Assembly (NCBI GenBank): GCA_029260165.1
Contig: JAJDDT010000104.1
Coordinates: 1 to 35,906 of the forward strand
Source of the DNA: Phycisphaerae bacterium
Lineage (GTDB): Bacteria; Planctomycetota; Phycisphaerae; UBA1845
Length of the DNA stretch: 35,906 nt
Direction of reading: 5' to 3'
In this document: one piece after another, positions 15,833 to 25,494 of the stretch
Position numbering within the stretch: position 1 is the stretch's first letter
How the letters are laid out: each line of letters begins with the position of its first letter
Translations under genes and position numbers: made by a program
Notes under the pieces: generated by a model
Databases searched by the model: none
What the model was told of the DNA's origin: nothing
The model's input: only the letters and a program-made list of their open reading frames with translations

Positions 15833-18800
15833 CTATTCGGTCTCGGTGAAGACGCGTGAACGGTTTTCGAATCCTTTCATCAACAGCACGAACGGATCAC
15901 CGACCGGCGCGACGAACAGGTGTGCGTCGGTAAGCATCCGCTGTTTGGCCAACGGCCCCAGACCATCGACGTCGATCCGCGCTTCGACATTGAATACCTG
16001 GTCCATCACCAGGTTGATCATTGCGATGGCGCTGAAGATGTCCAGGTTTGTCTCCTCAGTGAACCCCCTGGTGCCGTTGAAAAACTCGGGAGGCACGAAA
16101 GCGGTCAACAGATTAATGGCTGAGTTCGGTCGACCAAATCTGAATGCGTTCAGCCTTGGCAGGTAAATGCGTTCGACCAGCGTGGTGCCGTCGAGTGTGC
16201 GCGGTGTCGGTGACTCAAAATCGACATTCTCGAACAGAACAGCCTGACCATTGTCGGCTCGGCGGTAATAGAGACGAATATCGGTCGATCGCCAGTCACC
16301 CGGATCGAACAGCGTCGGGCGGAACGGTGCGGTTGGTTCGTTCTCGTCCTGCACGTTGTTGCCGTTGATGTCGTCATAGTACGGATCGCCGGCGGGATCG
16401 TATCGATCGTTGGGCACCTCTGTACCGAAAACGCGGTTGAACCGATCGCGACGGATATTCAACCCAATGATGTCCTCGGCTGAGACGACAATCAGATTCG
16501 GATCGATGTCGTGAAAACCACCGAAGTCGTCGTCGAAATCATCAAACACGTCATCGGTGATTCCGTCGGAACCGTCGTCCACCTGCGCCGGCGGAGCAAG
16601 GTCGTCCGTTTGCGAGTCGTCCCGTGGCGGCATGTCATCGCCCGGTGCCGGTGGTTGCGTGTCATCAAGGTTCGTCATGTCGTCCGGTGGCGGAAACTCG
16701 TCATCGAACGGCGGAAATTCGTCGTCAATCGGCGGAAACTCGTCGTCGATGGGTGGAAGGAATTCATCCGGCGGAATATCCGTCAGGAACTCGTCCACGA
16801 ATTCGTCGAGACGATCGAAATCCTCGAATTCATCATCATCGAAGTTGTTGAAGAAGTCTTCGAATCGGTCAGGGCGATCAAGTCGTTCGCCGAAGAAGTC
16901 CTCCGGATCGTTCAACGTCGCATCCCGCCCCGTTTTTTCGTTGAACAACGCGAACAGACCTGTCTCGTGCGAGTCCGGCAGAAACGTCAGCAGGTATCGC
17001 CCATCCCGGTTCACGGTTCCCTGCCCCGTGAGTCTGTTGTAGTTGATTCGGACAGGCTCACCGTTCGGACGAAACGCAAGGACGAACAGTTGCTGATGCG
17101 GTCCACCACCGGGAATCTCCTCTGTCGCGGGTTCGTCCTGAACAGGGTCCGTCGGGTCTGCCGGAGGGTCGTCATTGACGATGTCGTCCATCGGAATATC
17201 CGTCGGTCGCTCATCGATGATATCGTCGATGAACTCGTCGATCGACCCGTCGCCCGGTTCCATAAACGGATCGTCCCGTTCATCTCGCGGGGAATCGAAC
17301 GGATCGAAAGGCTCGTCGAAAAACGGATCCGGCCCGAGTATCTCGAATGGTTCGGGGACGAAATCGTTTCGGATCACGCTCACCTGCGTACCCGGGTAGA
17401 AAACACCACGCTCGGAGACGAAATCGATGAACGGTTGACCGTTGACCGGGAGGAAAACCTCTTCGTTGTTCATGTTTCGACGAACCGGTCCTCGTGGTGA
17501 GTGCAGGAATCGCCCTGTCTCGCGGACGATGAACTCGACGAATCCTCGCTCGTCGGTGCGCTGCGTGAAACCGAGGAAGAATGCCCCATTCCCGGCGGCA
17601 TTGTATTCGACCGTCTCAACGCGACCATCGCGCGTGAAGTTGATGTTGACCGTGACCGCGGAGGTGGCAGCGGTGTTGTCATTCGCGAATGGGTCGCCGT
17701 CAGCGACAACATAAAAGGCGGACTCCCCGGAACGACTGAACGGCAGGTGTGCCTTCGCATTGCGAATGCGCTCGGACAACTCGGCCACACCTTCAATGCG
17801 ATTATCCACGATGCTGCCGAACAATCGAGCAAACGTCGGTGGCACGGTATCGCTGAGCAGGTTTCTGATGAGCCTGCGAAGCTGACCTTCCTGTCGATCG
17901 AATTCCTCCGGATTGAGTTCTCCGAATCCTTCATTGAAGAATTCAAAGAAAATGCGTTCGAGGTTGATGGCTTTGCCTTCGCCGTTGGTGGTTTCAAAGA
18001 TATTCAGCGGAGGACCTGGGAAATTCGGATCGAAGATGAAATAGGTCAGCCGCGCCCCGAGACCGTCATCGATGCTCGTGAGAAGATCGTGCAGATCACC
18101 GATCGTGATGTGTCGATCGGCGAGATGCAGCCTGGCCATCGCGCGAAGGAGATAATCGTGCAAAACCGGCAGATCAGGCCCGGGACCGTCGTCCTCGTCC
18201 TGGAATTCCTCCTCATCTTCGATGAAGTTGCGATCCGGTTCGGTGTTGCTCACGAAATAGACCGTGACGTCTTCGCCGAACTCAGCCGCTCCGAAATCTT
18301 CAAACTCCGGGTCCGCCTCACGGAATGGTTCTTCAAACGGGTCACCCTCGTCGAACAGCGCGCCCAGCGTGGTTGTTTCAACACCTTCGAGATTCGCGAG
18401 AGCAGAGAGGTCCAACCCTTCCGGTTGATCGGCGATCGGAAAACCGGCCCGGAGGAACACCTCGGCGGCAGCGAGCGCGACCTCGTTGATGTCGTTCGCC
18501 AATGCAAGCCCGAGATTTCCCTCGACGACGTCCATACCACCACGCACACCTTGCGGGATGAATGTGTCGAACAATTCCGACAGTCCATCAGGCGTTAACG
18601 TCGCGATGTCTGCAAGGGTCAGTTCCTGATCAATCCCGGTTTCCTCGAAATGGTGCGCGTAGGCCGCCACGATGCGTGCGACGACTGTCGCGGGGCTGAC
18701 CGGCAGGTTCCCCGCGTTGATTCCCTTGTCCCTCAGAAGCTCGCGCAGTTTGGCCAACACGATGGTCGTAAGCGGATCAACCTCGACGCCGCTGAGTTCG

Positions 18801-19267
18801 CCCACGGTTCCACCATCGGCGCTGGGAATCTGAACACAGCTCTCAACGTCGCAATCCCCGTCCTTGCCGATGTCGCCGCAGACGGTGAAATCAGATCCGA
18901 CAGGGAGATTGTCCGCCGTGAAGGACCCGTCCAATCCGAGCGGAACCTCGCGAATCGGGCGACCGTTCGGGTCCATCAGATCGTTGCCGTCAATATCCTT
19001 GAAACGAACGCAGGAGTTCTCGGTATCAAACTCCGGTGGGATGTTCTGGGCGGCAGATGTCGTTGACAGCGAACCACGCGTGGACGCGGTCGTGACCATC
19101 TTTCCACTGATGCTGCCTTCAAAGCTCAACGCATTCTGCGTGGCGGACCCACCCCCGCCGCCTGTGGGGTTGTTCCCACACCCGACGAGGGTCCATGCGC
19201 CAAGAACGGCAAACACGGTGCCCATGCGTCGAAAATTCCTTCCGGTTTCCCTGCGTCTGTCTCTCAT
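15833..19267 (-). CDS. Very large acidic lipoprotein of unknown function
   Basis: 1144 residues from ATG 19267, with GGAG 10 bases upstream. The lipobox is TLVGC (Cys30), followed by a Gly/Ser linker. An N-terminal domain (about residues 50-150) looks like a beta-sandwich with a possible calcium loop, DIDGNDLMDPNG. A helical middle part contains EVDPLTTIVLAKLRELL. A long Asp/Glu/Phe/Pro-rich section (roughly 700-950) includes tandem DDEFPP[IFP] units and many DDFDD clusters. A second calcium-like loop, DINGNNVQDENEP, and a folded C-terminal domain follow. The protein must be strongly negative and could bind calcium or other cations at the cell surface. No known family is recognised. It ends at a strong terminator and is transcribed alone. 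Confidence 0.85.
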   Translation of the reverse strand: MRDRRRETGRNFRRMGTVFAVLGAWTLVGCGNNPTGGGGGSATQNALSFEGSISGKMVTTASTRGSLSTTSAAQNIPPEFDTENSCVRFKDIDGNDLMDPNGRPIREVPLGLDGSFTADNLPVGSDFTVCGDIGKDGDCDVESCVQIPSADGGTVGELSGVEVDPLTTIVLAKLRELLRDKGINAGNLPVSPATVVARIVAAYAHHFEETGIDQELTLADIATLTPDGLSELFDTFIPQGVRGGMDVVEGNLGLALANDINEVALAAAEVFLRAGFPIADQPEGLDLSALANLEGVETTTLGALFDEGDPFEEPFREADPEFEDFGAAEFGEDVTVYFVSNTEPDRNFIEDEEEFQDEDDGPGPDLPVLHDYLLRAMARLHLADRHITIGDLHDLLTSIDDGLGARLTYFIFDPNFPGPPLNIFETTNGEGKAINLERIFFEFFNEGFGELNPEEFDRQEGQLRRLIRNLLSDTVPPTFARLFGSIVDNRIEGVAELSERIRNAKAHLPFSRSGESAFYVVADGDPFANDNTAATSAVTVNINFTRDGRVETVEYNAAGNGAFFLGFTQRTDERGFVEFIVRETGRFLHSPRGPVRRNMNNEEVFLPVNGQPFIDFVSERGVFYPGTQVSVIRNDFVPEPFEILGPDPFFDEPFDPFDSPRDERDDPFMEPGDGSIDEFIDDIIDERPTDIPMDDIVNDDPPADPTDPVQDEPATEEIPGGGPHQQLFVLAFRPNGEPVRINYNRLTGQGTVNRDGRYLLTFLPDSHETGLFALFNEKTGRDATLNDPEDFFGERLDRPDRFEDFFNNFDDDEFEDFDRLDEFVDEFLTDIPPDEFLPPIDDEFPPIDDEFPPFDDEFPPPDDMTNLDDTQPPAPGDDMPPRDDSQTDDLAPPAQVDDGSDGITDDVFDDFDDDFGGFHDIDPNLIVVSAEDIIGLNIRRDRFNRVFGTEVPNDRYDPAGDPYYDDINGNNVQDENEPTAPFRPTLFDPGDWRSTDIRLYYRRADNGQAVLFENVDFESPTPRTLDGTTLVERIYLPRLNAFRFGRPNSAINLLTAFVPPEFFNGTRGFTEETNLDIFSAIAMINLVMDQVFNVEARIDVDGLGPLAKQRMLTDAHLFVAPVGDPFVLLMKGFENRSRVFTETE
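16689..16751 (-). repeat. 21-base tandem repeat inside the acidic lipoprotein gene
   Basis: Three consecutive 21-base units (16689-16709, 16710-16730, 16731-16751) encode the heptapeptide DDEFPPx with x = I, F or P. Units differ at few positions, and a degenerate unit follows at 16752. Such an array can gain or lose copies without a frameshift. Confidence 0.85.
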
Positions 19268-19548
19268 TCGATAGTCTCCGATATGTGTCTGTACTAACCC
19301 GTCGGCTCGCTCACACCCAATGACCACGCGGATGACGGGTGTCCATAGTCGACCGTCGCCGCCCGCGAAAACAGCCTCGGGCGGCCCTTCGGGTGTGTAT
19401 CGAAAGCTGGTCCGGCAACCTTGAAGAAATGCAATTTCGCTTCATCTCCCGTCCGGGTCATCAACGATCGACGAGCGGTGGCGAATTTACCAATGACCGC
19501 AACCGGCCTACAGTGATCGCGGTAGCAATACTGAAAGGGGTGGTCTTG
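19268..19548. other. Divergent intergenic region, promoter area
   Basis: 281 bases separate the divergent acidic lipoprotein and pilT-like genes. No ORF with coding character was found. A weak plus-strand promoter candidate is TTTACC near 19488 with TACAGT about 17 bases later. The in-frame extension of pilT through this stretch to TTG 19339 lacks family similarity and is not used. Confidence 0.4.
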
Positions 19549-20637
19549 GTGACAGGGTCCGATAAAAACGAATTAGGGAAATGGCTTCTGGGAATGACGC
19601 CCGCGGAGGCATCAGACCTGCATCTGGTCGCAGGTTATCGGCCCATGTATCGACGTCATGGTTTGCTGCGATCGGCTCACGATACAGCGCTCTCAGGCGG
19701 TGCGATTGAGGCGATGCTGCGGGCTGTGTTGGCGGATTACCAGCCGGAGCTGTCGTTCGATGGGACGGATCTGGACTGCTCGCTGGCGATTCGCGACGGC
19801 GACGTGTTGCACCGATTCCGGCTCAACGTTTTTCGAGCGGGCGGGAACGTCGGTGCCTGTTTTCGCGCGATCCCCGAAGATGTACCGAATTTCGAGTGGA
19901 TGGGAATACCCGAGTCGCTGGTGCAGAAGCTGGTCTCGTTCCGCAATGGTCTGGTCATCATCACGGGGATCACCGGGTCGGGAAAGACGACGACGCTGGC
20001 GGGCTTGATCGAATGGATCAATCAAAACCAGAGTCGGCGAATCGTGACGATCGAGCAACCCGTCGAGTATGTGTTCAAATCGAACGGCACCTCTGTCGTG
20101 TCGCAACGAGAGGTCGGAACAGACGTTGCGTCGTTTTACGATGGGCTTGTTCACGGACTGCGGCAGGATCCGGACGTGATGCTGATCGGCGAGATTCGCG
20201 ATCCGGAGACGGCACGCATGGCGCTCAGTGCGGCTGAGACAGGCCACCTGATTTTCGCGACGCTGCACACGCAGGATGCCAAGGGCGCGATCACACGATT
20301 GGTCGATTTCTTCCCACGCGACGCACAGGACGACGTGCGCACCCAATTAAGCCTGTCGCTGAGGAGCGTGGTGGGTCAGCATTTATTGCCAGCTGCGATG
20401 GAGGGTGAGCGGCGGGCACTCGCCGTCGAGGTACTGCATGTTACCTACGGTGTTCGGTCAGCCATTCGACAGGGGAAAATCGAGAGCATCGACACCGCTA
20501 TTCAAACCGGGAAAAAGGAGGGGATGATTCCGCTCGATGAGTCACTGGCAAGGTTGGCGTCGGCGGGCAGGATTTCGTGGGAAACCGCACAGAAATTCGC
20601 CAACGATGCGCAGGGTCTTCGGCGTTACGTTGGTTGA
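19549..20637 (+). CDS. PilT-like type IV pilus ATPase
   Basis: 362 residues from GTG 19549, which has AAAGGGG about 8 bases upstream; this matches the usual PilT length. These secretion-type hexameric ATPases drive pilus retraction at the cytoplasmic face of the inner membrane. Walker A is GITGSGKTTTLAGLI, followed by the Asp box VTIEQPVEYVF, Walker B DVMLIGEIRDPETARMAL and the His box GHLIFATLHTQDA. The C-terminal VRSAIRQGKIESID resembles the AIRNLIRE region of PilT. PilU or a PilB-like role cannot be excluded without alignment, but the short N-domain favours PilT. No other pilus gene is adjacent. It converges with the next gene, with 5 bases between stop codons. Confidence 0.88.
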   Translation: MTGSDKNELGKWLLGMTPAEASDLHLVAGYRPMYRRHGLLRSAHDTALSGGAIEAMLRAVLADYQPELSFDGTDLDCSLAIRDGDVLHRFRLNVFRAGGNVGACFRAIPEDVPNFEWMGIPESLVQKLVSFRNGLVIITGITGSGKTTTLAGLIEWINQNQSRRIVTIEQPVEYVFKSNGTSVVSQREVGTDVASFYDGLVHGLRQDPDVMLIGEIRDPETARMALSAAETGHLIFATLHTQDAKGAITRLVDFFPRDAQDDVRTQLSLSLRSVVGQHLLPAAMEGERRALAVEVLHVTYGVRSAIRQGKIESIDTAIQTGKKEGMIPLDESLARLASAGRISWETAQKFANDAQGLRRYVG

Positions 20638-20642
20638 CCCGC

Positions 20643-21971
20643 TCATTTCGTTTTCGATTCCGAAATACAATAGAGATGCGTCTCGCCGCGGAGGTACAGA
20701 TCGCGACCAACGATGACCGGTGAGGCGGAAAAACTGTCATCGAGCTTGTTCAGGGCGATTGGCTTGAACTCCGTCCCATGTTTGAGGACGGCTGTGTTGC
20801 CGTTTCGGCTGACGATGTAAATATGACCCGCCGCTGCCACCGGGGAGGCGAAAATGAGGTCGATCCCTTTCAGTCGTTCGGGTCCGAAGTGCAATTTTCC
20901 CGTGCGCGCGTCGACCGACGAAACGAACGCCTGCAGATGTTTGGTGTAGTACAGTTGGTCATCGTAAAGCAGCGGGGACGGGACATAAGGTGTGTGGCGA
21001 TCTTTGGTCCAGACGATCGCCGACGTGCCGGTGATGTCTCCCGTTGCCTTGCTGAGATCGATGGCCAACATCGCCTGCCAATCATAACTGTTCGCGACAA
21101 AAACCAGTCCATGACCCGCCACCGGGGTGGCGACGACATTCCGCGACAGCCCCGCGCATTCCCAAAGAACGTCACCATTGTCGAGGTCGTATGACCGGAC
21201 GCGATTCGTCGCGGGGATGACGACCTGCGTCTTTTTGCCGTGTTTCACGATCAATGGTGATGACCATGAGGTCATTTCATCGCGAGACTTACGCCATTTT
21301 TCCCGGCCCGTGCATTTTTCCAATGCGACCACGAACGAATCCCCCTCATGATCCCAGTTCACGATCAGGGTGTCCTCGTGAAGCGCGGTCGAGCTTCCCT
21401 CACCGTGGCTGTGACGCGTGAGCATGTCGCCGAGGTCTTTCTCCCAGACAGGTTCCCCGTCGGGAGTCAGGCAGTACAGCCCACTTGATCCGAAGTAGGC
21501 AAACACATGCTCACCGTCGGTGATGGGCGACGCCGACGCCCAACCCCCTGTTTCGTGCGTGCCATCGTGAGGCTGCTCGTCGCGCAGCGTTTTTTGCCAG
21601 AGGACGGAACCGTCGCGGCGATTGATGGCGAGGATGTCGAATTTGAACCGTCGATCGGGTGCAACGTTGTCGTGGGCACCGTGATTGCGGTCGAACTCAG
21701 CCGCAATGTGCTCGCCGTGTGGGATGGCTGTCGTGACATAAATTCGATCGCCCCACACAACGGGCGTGCTGTGTCCGGAACCGGGAATCGGGGTCTTCCA
21801 TCGGATGTTTTCGTCCTCGCTCCAGGTGGTTGGCGGATTCCCGTGCGGGGCAATACCCGTGCCAACAGGTCCACGCCAACTGCCCCACTGCTTCCCGGGA
21901 TCAATATTTTCAGAAAAAACCGTTGTGCAAAAAATGCAAACGCATAGGCAGGACCAACGGGAGTTCACCAT
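20643..21971 (-). CDS. Exported PQQ-like beta-propeller protein
   Basis: 442 residues. A hydrophobic N-terminus (WSCLCVCIFCTTVFS) is a probable signal peptide. The mature start contains WGSWRGPVGTGIAPHGNPP and WSEDENIRWKTPIPG, the characteristic opening of planctomycete PQQ-binding-like propeller proteins. Repeats such as GDRIYVTTA, GEHVFAYFGSSGLYCLTPDG, GHGLVFVANSYDWQAMLAID and GRDLYLRGETHLYCI are the propeller blades. These proteins resemble BamB in fold, but the copies in this phylum are numerous and their ligands unknown; enzymatic PQQ use is not shown. The start is clear, with AAGGAGGG before the ATG at 21971. Confidence 0.88.
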   Translation of the reverse strand: MVNSRWSCLCVCIFCTTVFSENIDPGKQWGSWRGPVGTGIAPHGNPPTTWSEDENIRWKTPIPGSGHSTPVVWGDRIYVTTAIPHGEHIAAEFDRNHGAHDNVAPDRRFKFDILAINRRDGSVLWQKTLRDEQPHDGTHETGGWASASPITDGEHVFAYFGSSGLYCLTPDGEPVWEKDLGDMLTRHSHGEGSSTALHEDTLIVNWDHEGDSFVVALEKCTGREKWRKSRDEMTSWSSPLIVKHGKKTQVVIPATNRVRSYDLDNGDVLWECAGLSRNVVATPVAGHGLVFVANSYDWQAMLAIDLSKATGDITGTSAIVWTKDRHTPYVPSPLLYDDQLYYTKHLQAFVSSVDARTGKLHFGPERLKGIDLIFASPVAAAGHIYIVSRNGNTAVLKHGTEFKPIALNKLDDSFSASPVIVGRDLYLRGETHLYCISESKTK

Positions 21972-22349
21972 GGGACACCCTCCTTTTCGGGCTAAAATCG
22001 ACGATCATGAATCATTCTGGCTCCTGTTGCGTCCCTGTCCAGGCACGGGAGTGTAACAATTCAATCCACAGTGAACGCGCGTTTGACATCGCGACGTCGG
22101 CGGCGCGCGTAATAAAGCCGGGATCGCTTGCCTTGTTTGTGCTGATGTTGATAGGATGCACGCAGTCGCGGGCGCGGCGTGTTCCAAAACCAACGCAGGG
22201 GATTGTAGCGAAAGAGAGACGCTTTTCGGCGTCCTCTCTTTTTTTAGCGCGCGCATCAGGTCACGATGTTGTGTTGAAGCGGCTGCGACATTGGATAAGA
22301 TGCGGTCGACGGATCGCAAGCGTCGGGAATCGTGGCCTGGAGGGCGGAG
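21972..22349 (+). other. Leader region upstream of topoisomerase VI genes
   Basis: This 378-base gap holds a TTGACA (22083-22088) with an AT-rich GTAATAA about 19-21 bases later, then a strong terminator at 22211-22245, about 105 bases before the top6B start. A short transcript of roughly 130 bases or an attenuated leader is therefore possible. A plus frame through here contains LALFVLMLIGC, a lipobox-like string, but has no ribosome site and runs into top6B, so it is not called as a gene. Confidence 0.4.
22211..22245 (+). terminator. Intrinsic terminator upstream of top6B
   Basis: GACGC pairs with GCGTC around the loop TTTTCG; beyond a single bulged C the stem extends by GAGA/TCTC and AAA/TTT. 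Seven T (22239-22245) follow. No annotated plus-strand gene ends just before it, so it either ends a short transcript or acts as an attenuator for the topoisomerase genes. Confidence 0.75.
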
Positions 22350-24260
22350 ATGAGCAAACCCAAATCTGCGACAACGCAGAATGACAAATCACAACTGTCG
22401 CTGACGTTTCCCGGCGACGCAGGGCCCACAGTGACGAGAGTGTCTCCCAGAAAGCGATCCTCCCCCAAAAAGAACGGTGGGACCAGGCGAAGCCAACGGG
22501 ACTCGACACCCGTGACAGCGGAGAAAATGGCCTCTCAGCAGCGGGAAATCTCCGTTTCGGAGTTTTTTGCCAAGAATCGGCATCTTCTTGGTTTTGACAA
22601 CAAGCGAAAATCACTGCTCACGACGGTCAAGGAGGCGGTGGACAACAGTCTGGATGCGTGCGAGGAGGCCCGCATTTTGCCGGATTTGTTCGTCGATATC
22701 GAGCAGTTGGAAGAGGATCGGTTTCGGGTGACGGTGCGGGACAACGGTCCGGGGATCGTGAAATCGCAGATTCCCAACATATTCGGCAAATTGCTGTACG
22801 GATCGAAATTTCACCGGTTGAAGATGTGCCGCGGGCAGCAGGGGATCGGCATCAGTGCGGCTGGCATGTACGGGTTGATCACGACGGGCAAGCCCGTCAG
22901 CGTGGTGAGCCGCACGTCGAAGCGTGCGAAGGCGCACCATTACAAACTGGCGATCGACACGAAAAAGAACCGCCCCGACATCGTGCATGACGACGAGGTT
23001 GAGGTGGATTGGGCCCATGGCACGGAGGTCGAAATCGAGTTGGTGGCCAGCTATGGAAAAGGCAGGCAGGGGATCGATGAATACCTCGAGCAGACGGCCA
23101 TCGTGAATCCCCATGCGGAGATTACCTATCAGCCACCGATCGGGGAACGAATTGTCTATGCGCGGGGCAGTGATCAGTTGCCGGTCGAGACGCGTGAGAT
23201 CAAGCCCCACCCACACGGGATCGAGCTGGGTATTTTGATCAAGATGCTGAAAGAAACGCAGTCGCAGAAGATCGGCGCGTTTTTGAAGGAGGAGTTTTCG
23301 CGGGTCAGTCCGAGCGTCGTCAAAAGTGTGTGTGAGAAAGCGAAGATCACGCCGGCGACATGGGTGAGGCAGGTTGATTCGCAGACGGCTGAAAAGCTCT
23401 ACAAGGCGTTGCAGGAAGCGCGGATCATGGCGCCGTCGACAGATTGCCTGGCACCTGTGGGCGCGGATCAACTGTTGGCGGGGCTGTTGAAGGGAATCAA
23501 GGCGGAGTTCTACACGGCTTCGACGCGCTCGCCGACGGTTTATCGCGGCAATCCGTTTCAGGTTGAGGTGGGTTTGGCGTATGGCGGAGAAATACCTGCG
23601 GATCAGTTGGCGCGGTGCAATCGGTTCGCGAATCGTGTTCCGCTGTTGTATCAACAGTCGCACTGTGCCGTGTTCAAATCGGTGGCGGAGACGAATTGGC
23701 GGTTGTATGGGATGCAGCAGTCTTCGGGGGCGTTGCCGTCGGGTCCGCTGATTGTGGTGATTCATTTTGCCAGCGTGTGGGTACCGTTCACGTCGGAGTC
23801 GAAGGAAGCCATCGCGGATTACGATGAGATTCGCAAGGAGATTGGATTGGGATTGCGGGAGTGTGGTCGCAAGTTGAACACGTTCATACGTCGCCGCAAG
23901 AAGACCCAGCGTGAGTCGCAACGGCGGAGCATTTTTCTGCGGTACATTCCGGAGGTTTCCAACGCGTTGCAGGCGATCACGGGTCGCGAGTCCGGGGGTA
24001 TTCGCGAGCAGTTGCAGGAGATCGCGAAGTATCGCACCGAGTTGGCGGATCGGGAGATGGACGATCGTGGCAATATCGTCAGAAAACGTCGGGACTCGCT
24101 GGATGATGAGCACACGGTGATTGTCGAGCGCGACACACCTACGGATGTGGATGATTCGTTGTTCGAGGGTGACGAGGTCAAGCGGATCAGCGAGAAGGGT
24201 TCCAGGGCTCCGCGTGCGAAGGCGAAACGTGGCAGGAAAAAACGGTCAGTGAAGAAATAA
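22350..24260 (+). CDS. top6B: DNA topoisomerase VI subunit B
   Basis: 636 residues from ATG 22350, which has GGAGG 6 bases upstream. The subunit binds and hydrolyses ATP to gate strand passage in the A2B2 type IIB topoisomerase. GHKL motifs are clear: [14 protein letters not shown] (N box, about residues 91-104), DNGPGI (131-136) and [14 protein letters not shown] (162-175). The transducer domain contains [19 protein letters not shown] with its conserved switch lysine. Compared with archaeal subunits of about 530 residues, it has a basic, Ser/Thr-rich N-terminal extension of some 60 residues and a Lys/Arg-rich C-terminal tail ([11 protein letters not shown]). The A subunit follows 20 bases later, the same order as in archaea. 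Confidence 0.95.
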   Translation: MSKPKSATTQNDKSQLSLTFPGDAGPTVTRVSPRKRSSPKKNGGTRRSQRDSTPVTAEKMASQQREISVSEFFAKNRHLLGFDNKRKSLLTTVKEAVDNSLDACEEARILPDLFVDIEQLEEDRFRVTVRDNGPGIVKSQIPNIFGKLLYGSKFHRLKMCRGQQGIGISAAGMYGLITTGKPVSVVSRTSKRAKAHHYKLAIDTKKNRPDIVHDDEVEVDWAHGTEVEIELVASYGKGRQGIDEYLEQTAIVNPHAEITYQPPIGERIVYARGSDQLPVETREIKPHPHGIELGILIKMLKETQSQKIGAFLKEEFSRVSPSVVKSVCEKAKITPATWVRQVDSQTAEKLYKALQEARIMAPSTDCLAPVGADQLLAGLLKGIKAEFYTASTRSPTVYRGNPFQVEVGLAYGGEIPADQLARCNRFANRVPLLYQQSHCAVFKSVAETNWRLYGMQQSSGALPSGPLIVVIHFASVWVPFTSESKEAIADYDEIRKEIGLGLRECGRKLNTFIRRRKKTQRESQRRSIFLRYIPEVSNALQAITGRESGGIREQLQEIAKYRTELADREMDDRGNIVRKRRDSLDDEHTVIVERDTPTDVDDSLFEGDEVKRISEKGSRAPRAKAKRGRKKRSVKK

Positions 24261-24280
24261 GCATCAGGGGGAGAAACGAC

Positions 24281-25447
24281 ATGGCCAGGAAAAAGACCGT
24301 GAAGAAGGCGACAAGTAGGGCGAAATCAACGGCAAAAACCGGCAAGCGCTCAAAAAATGGCAACCCGACGGCGACGAAGGAAAAGATCGTTGCGTTGGCG
24401 GAGTCGGTGCTGTCGCACATTGACGCGGCTGGCAACCCGTCGCTGAATGTGCCGATTCGATCGTTGTCGAATGTCTCGTTTAACAAGCGCAAGCGGATCA
24501 TCGAGTTGGGTGACGGGAAAGCCAATCGTCCGTTCTTCGATCTGAGCAACGCGAGGCGGTTCATGCAGACGCTGTTGATGTCGAGCGAGCTTCTCAAGCT
24601 GCAGGATCAGGAAAAGACAACCAGCATTCGTGATATGTTTTATCACTGCAAGCACACGATCGAGGGCACGCGTGAGGAGACGTTCAACGATCAGGACGAG
24701 TCGGACCCGATCATCGAGGATCTGGAGGTCACGCTCAGAACGCTGCGGGAGGAGCTTCGTGTTTTCGCCAATCCCGACGGTGCCATGGTCGGGCCTATGG
24801 TCGTGAGGGATCGCGGGGACGAGATCGATCTGTCGCGGATGGGCAGCGGTGGATGGGCGGTGCCTTCGATTGTCGAGCCTGAGACGATTCAGTTCGTCAA
24901 GAGCAAAGCCAAATATGTGCTGTTGATCGAGAAGGCGGCGGTTTGGGCGCGGTTTAACGAGGACCGTTTCTGGGAATCGCAAAAGTGCATGATCATCCAC
25001 GGTCGGGGGCAGCCTCCTCGTGGTGTGCGACGGTTGTGCTTTCGGATGGTGCAGGAGTTGGGGTTGCCGCTGTATGTGCTCGTGGACAACGATCCGTGGG
25101 GATATTACATCTACAGCGTGATCAAGCAGGGTTCGATTAATCTTGCGTTCGAATCCGCACGGATGGCGGTCCCGACGGCGCGGTTTATCGGCATGAGCAG
25201 CTACGACGCGGTTGAATTCGATATTTCGCCGTCGGTAACAATCCGGATGAATGACAAGGATATCGCGCGGGCCAAGGAGATCATGGCGTATCCGTGGTTT
25301 CAGGATCGTCGCTGGCAGCGTGAGATCAAGCACATGCTCAAGCTCGGCGTGAAGCTGGAGCTGGAAGCGTTGTCGAACAAGGAATTCTCGTTTATTGCCG
25401 ATACCTATGTGCCCGCGAAACTAAAAAAAGGCAAATGGCTTGACTGA
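24281..25447 (+). CDS. top6A: DNA topoisomerase VI subunit A (Spo11-like)
   Basis: 388 residues. This subunit makes the double-strand break through a 5'-phosphotyrosyl link. The winged-helix active site is KTTSIRDMFYHCKHT with the probable catalytic Tyr121. The Toprim domain shows VLLIEKAAVW (Glu217) and VLVDNDPWGYYIYS (Asp269 and Asp271), the metal-binding acidic set. The C-terminus WQREIKHMLKLGVKLELEAL matches the Spo11/Top6A family. The first 30 residues are a Lys-rich tail (KKTVKKATSRAKSTAKT), possibly for DNA binding. AGGGGGAG lies upstream of the ATG, and the gene is surely cotranscribed with top6B. All key residues are present, so the enzyme should be active. Confidence 0.95.
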   Translation: MARKKTVKKATSRAKSTAKTGKRSKNGNPTATKEKIVALAESVLSHIDAAGNPSLNVPIRSLSNVSFNKRKRIIELGDGKANRPFFDLSNARRFMQTLLMSSELLKLQDQEKTTSIRDMFYHCKHTIEGTREETFNDQDESDPIIEDLEVTLRTLREELRVFANPDGAMVGPMVVRDRGDEIDLSRMGSGGWAVPSIVEPETIQFVKSKAKYVLLIEKAAVWARFNEDRFWESQKCMIIHGRGQPPRGVRRLCFRMVQELGLPLYVLVDNDPWGYYIYSVIKQGSINLAFESARMAVPTARFIGMSSYDAVEFDISPSVTIRMNDKDIARAKEIMAYPWFQDRRWQREIKHMLKLGVKLELEALSNKEFSFIADTYVPAKLKKGKWLD

Positions 25448-25494
25448 TGGCGAGGTCGGGGTGATACCGGAGTCGGCTGGTTTGGAGATTTCCT

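Noticed and set aside
17501-18598. 365-codon plus-strand frame opposite the acidic lipoprotein gene
   Set aside because: It lies fully antisense to a lipoprotein with signal, terminator and ribosome site. Its residues are a mirror of that GC-rich gene and show no domain.
22007-22384. Frame with lipobox-like LALFVLMLIGC
   Set aside because: It has no ribosome site, contains an intrinsic terminator and runs into top6B. The hydrophobic string is probably accidental.
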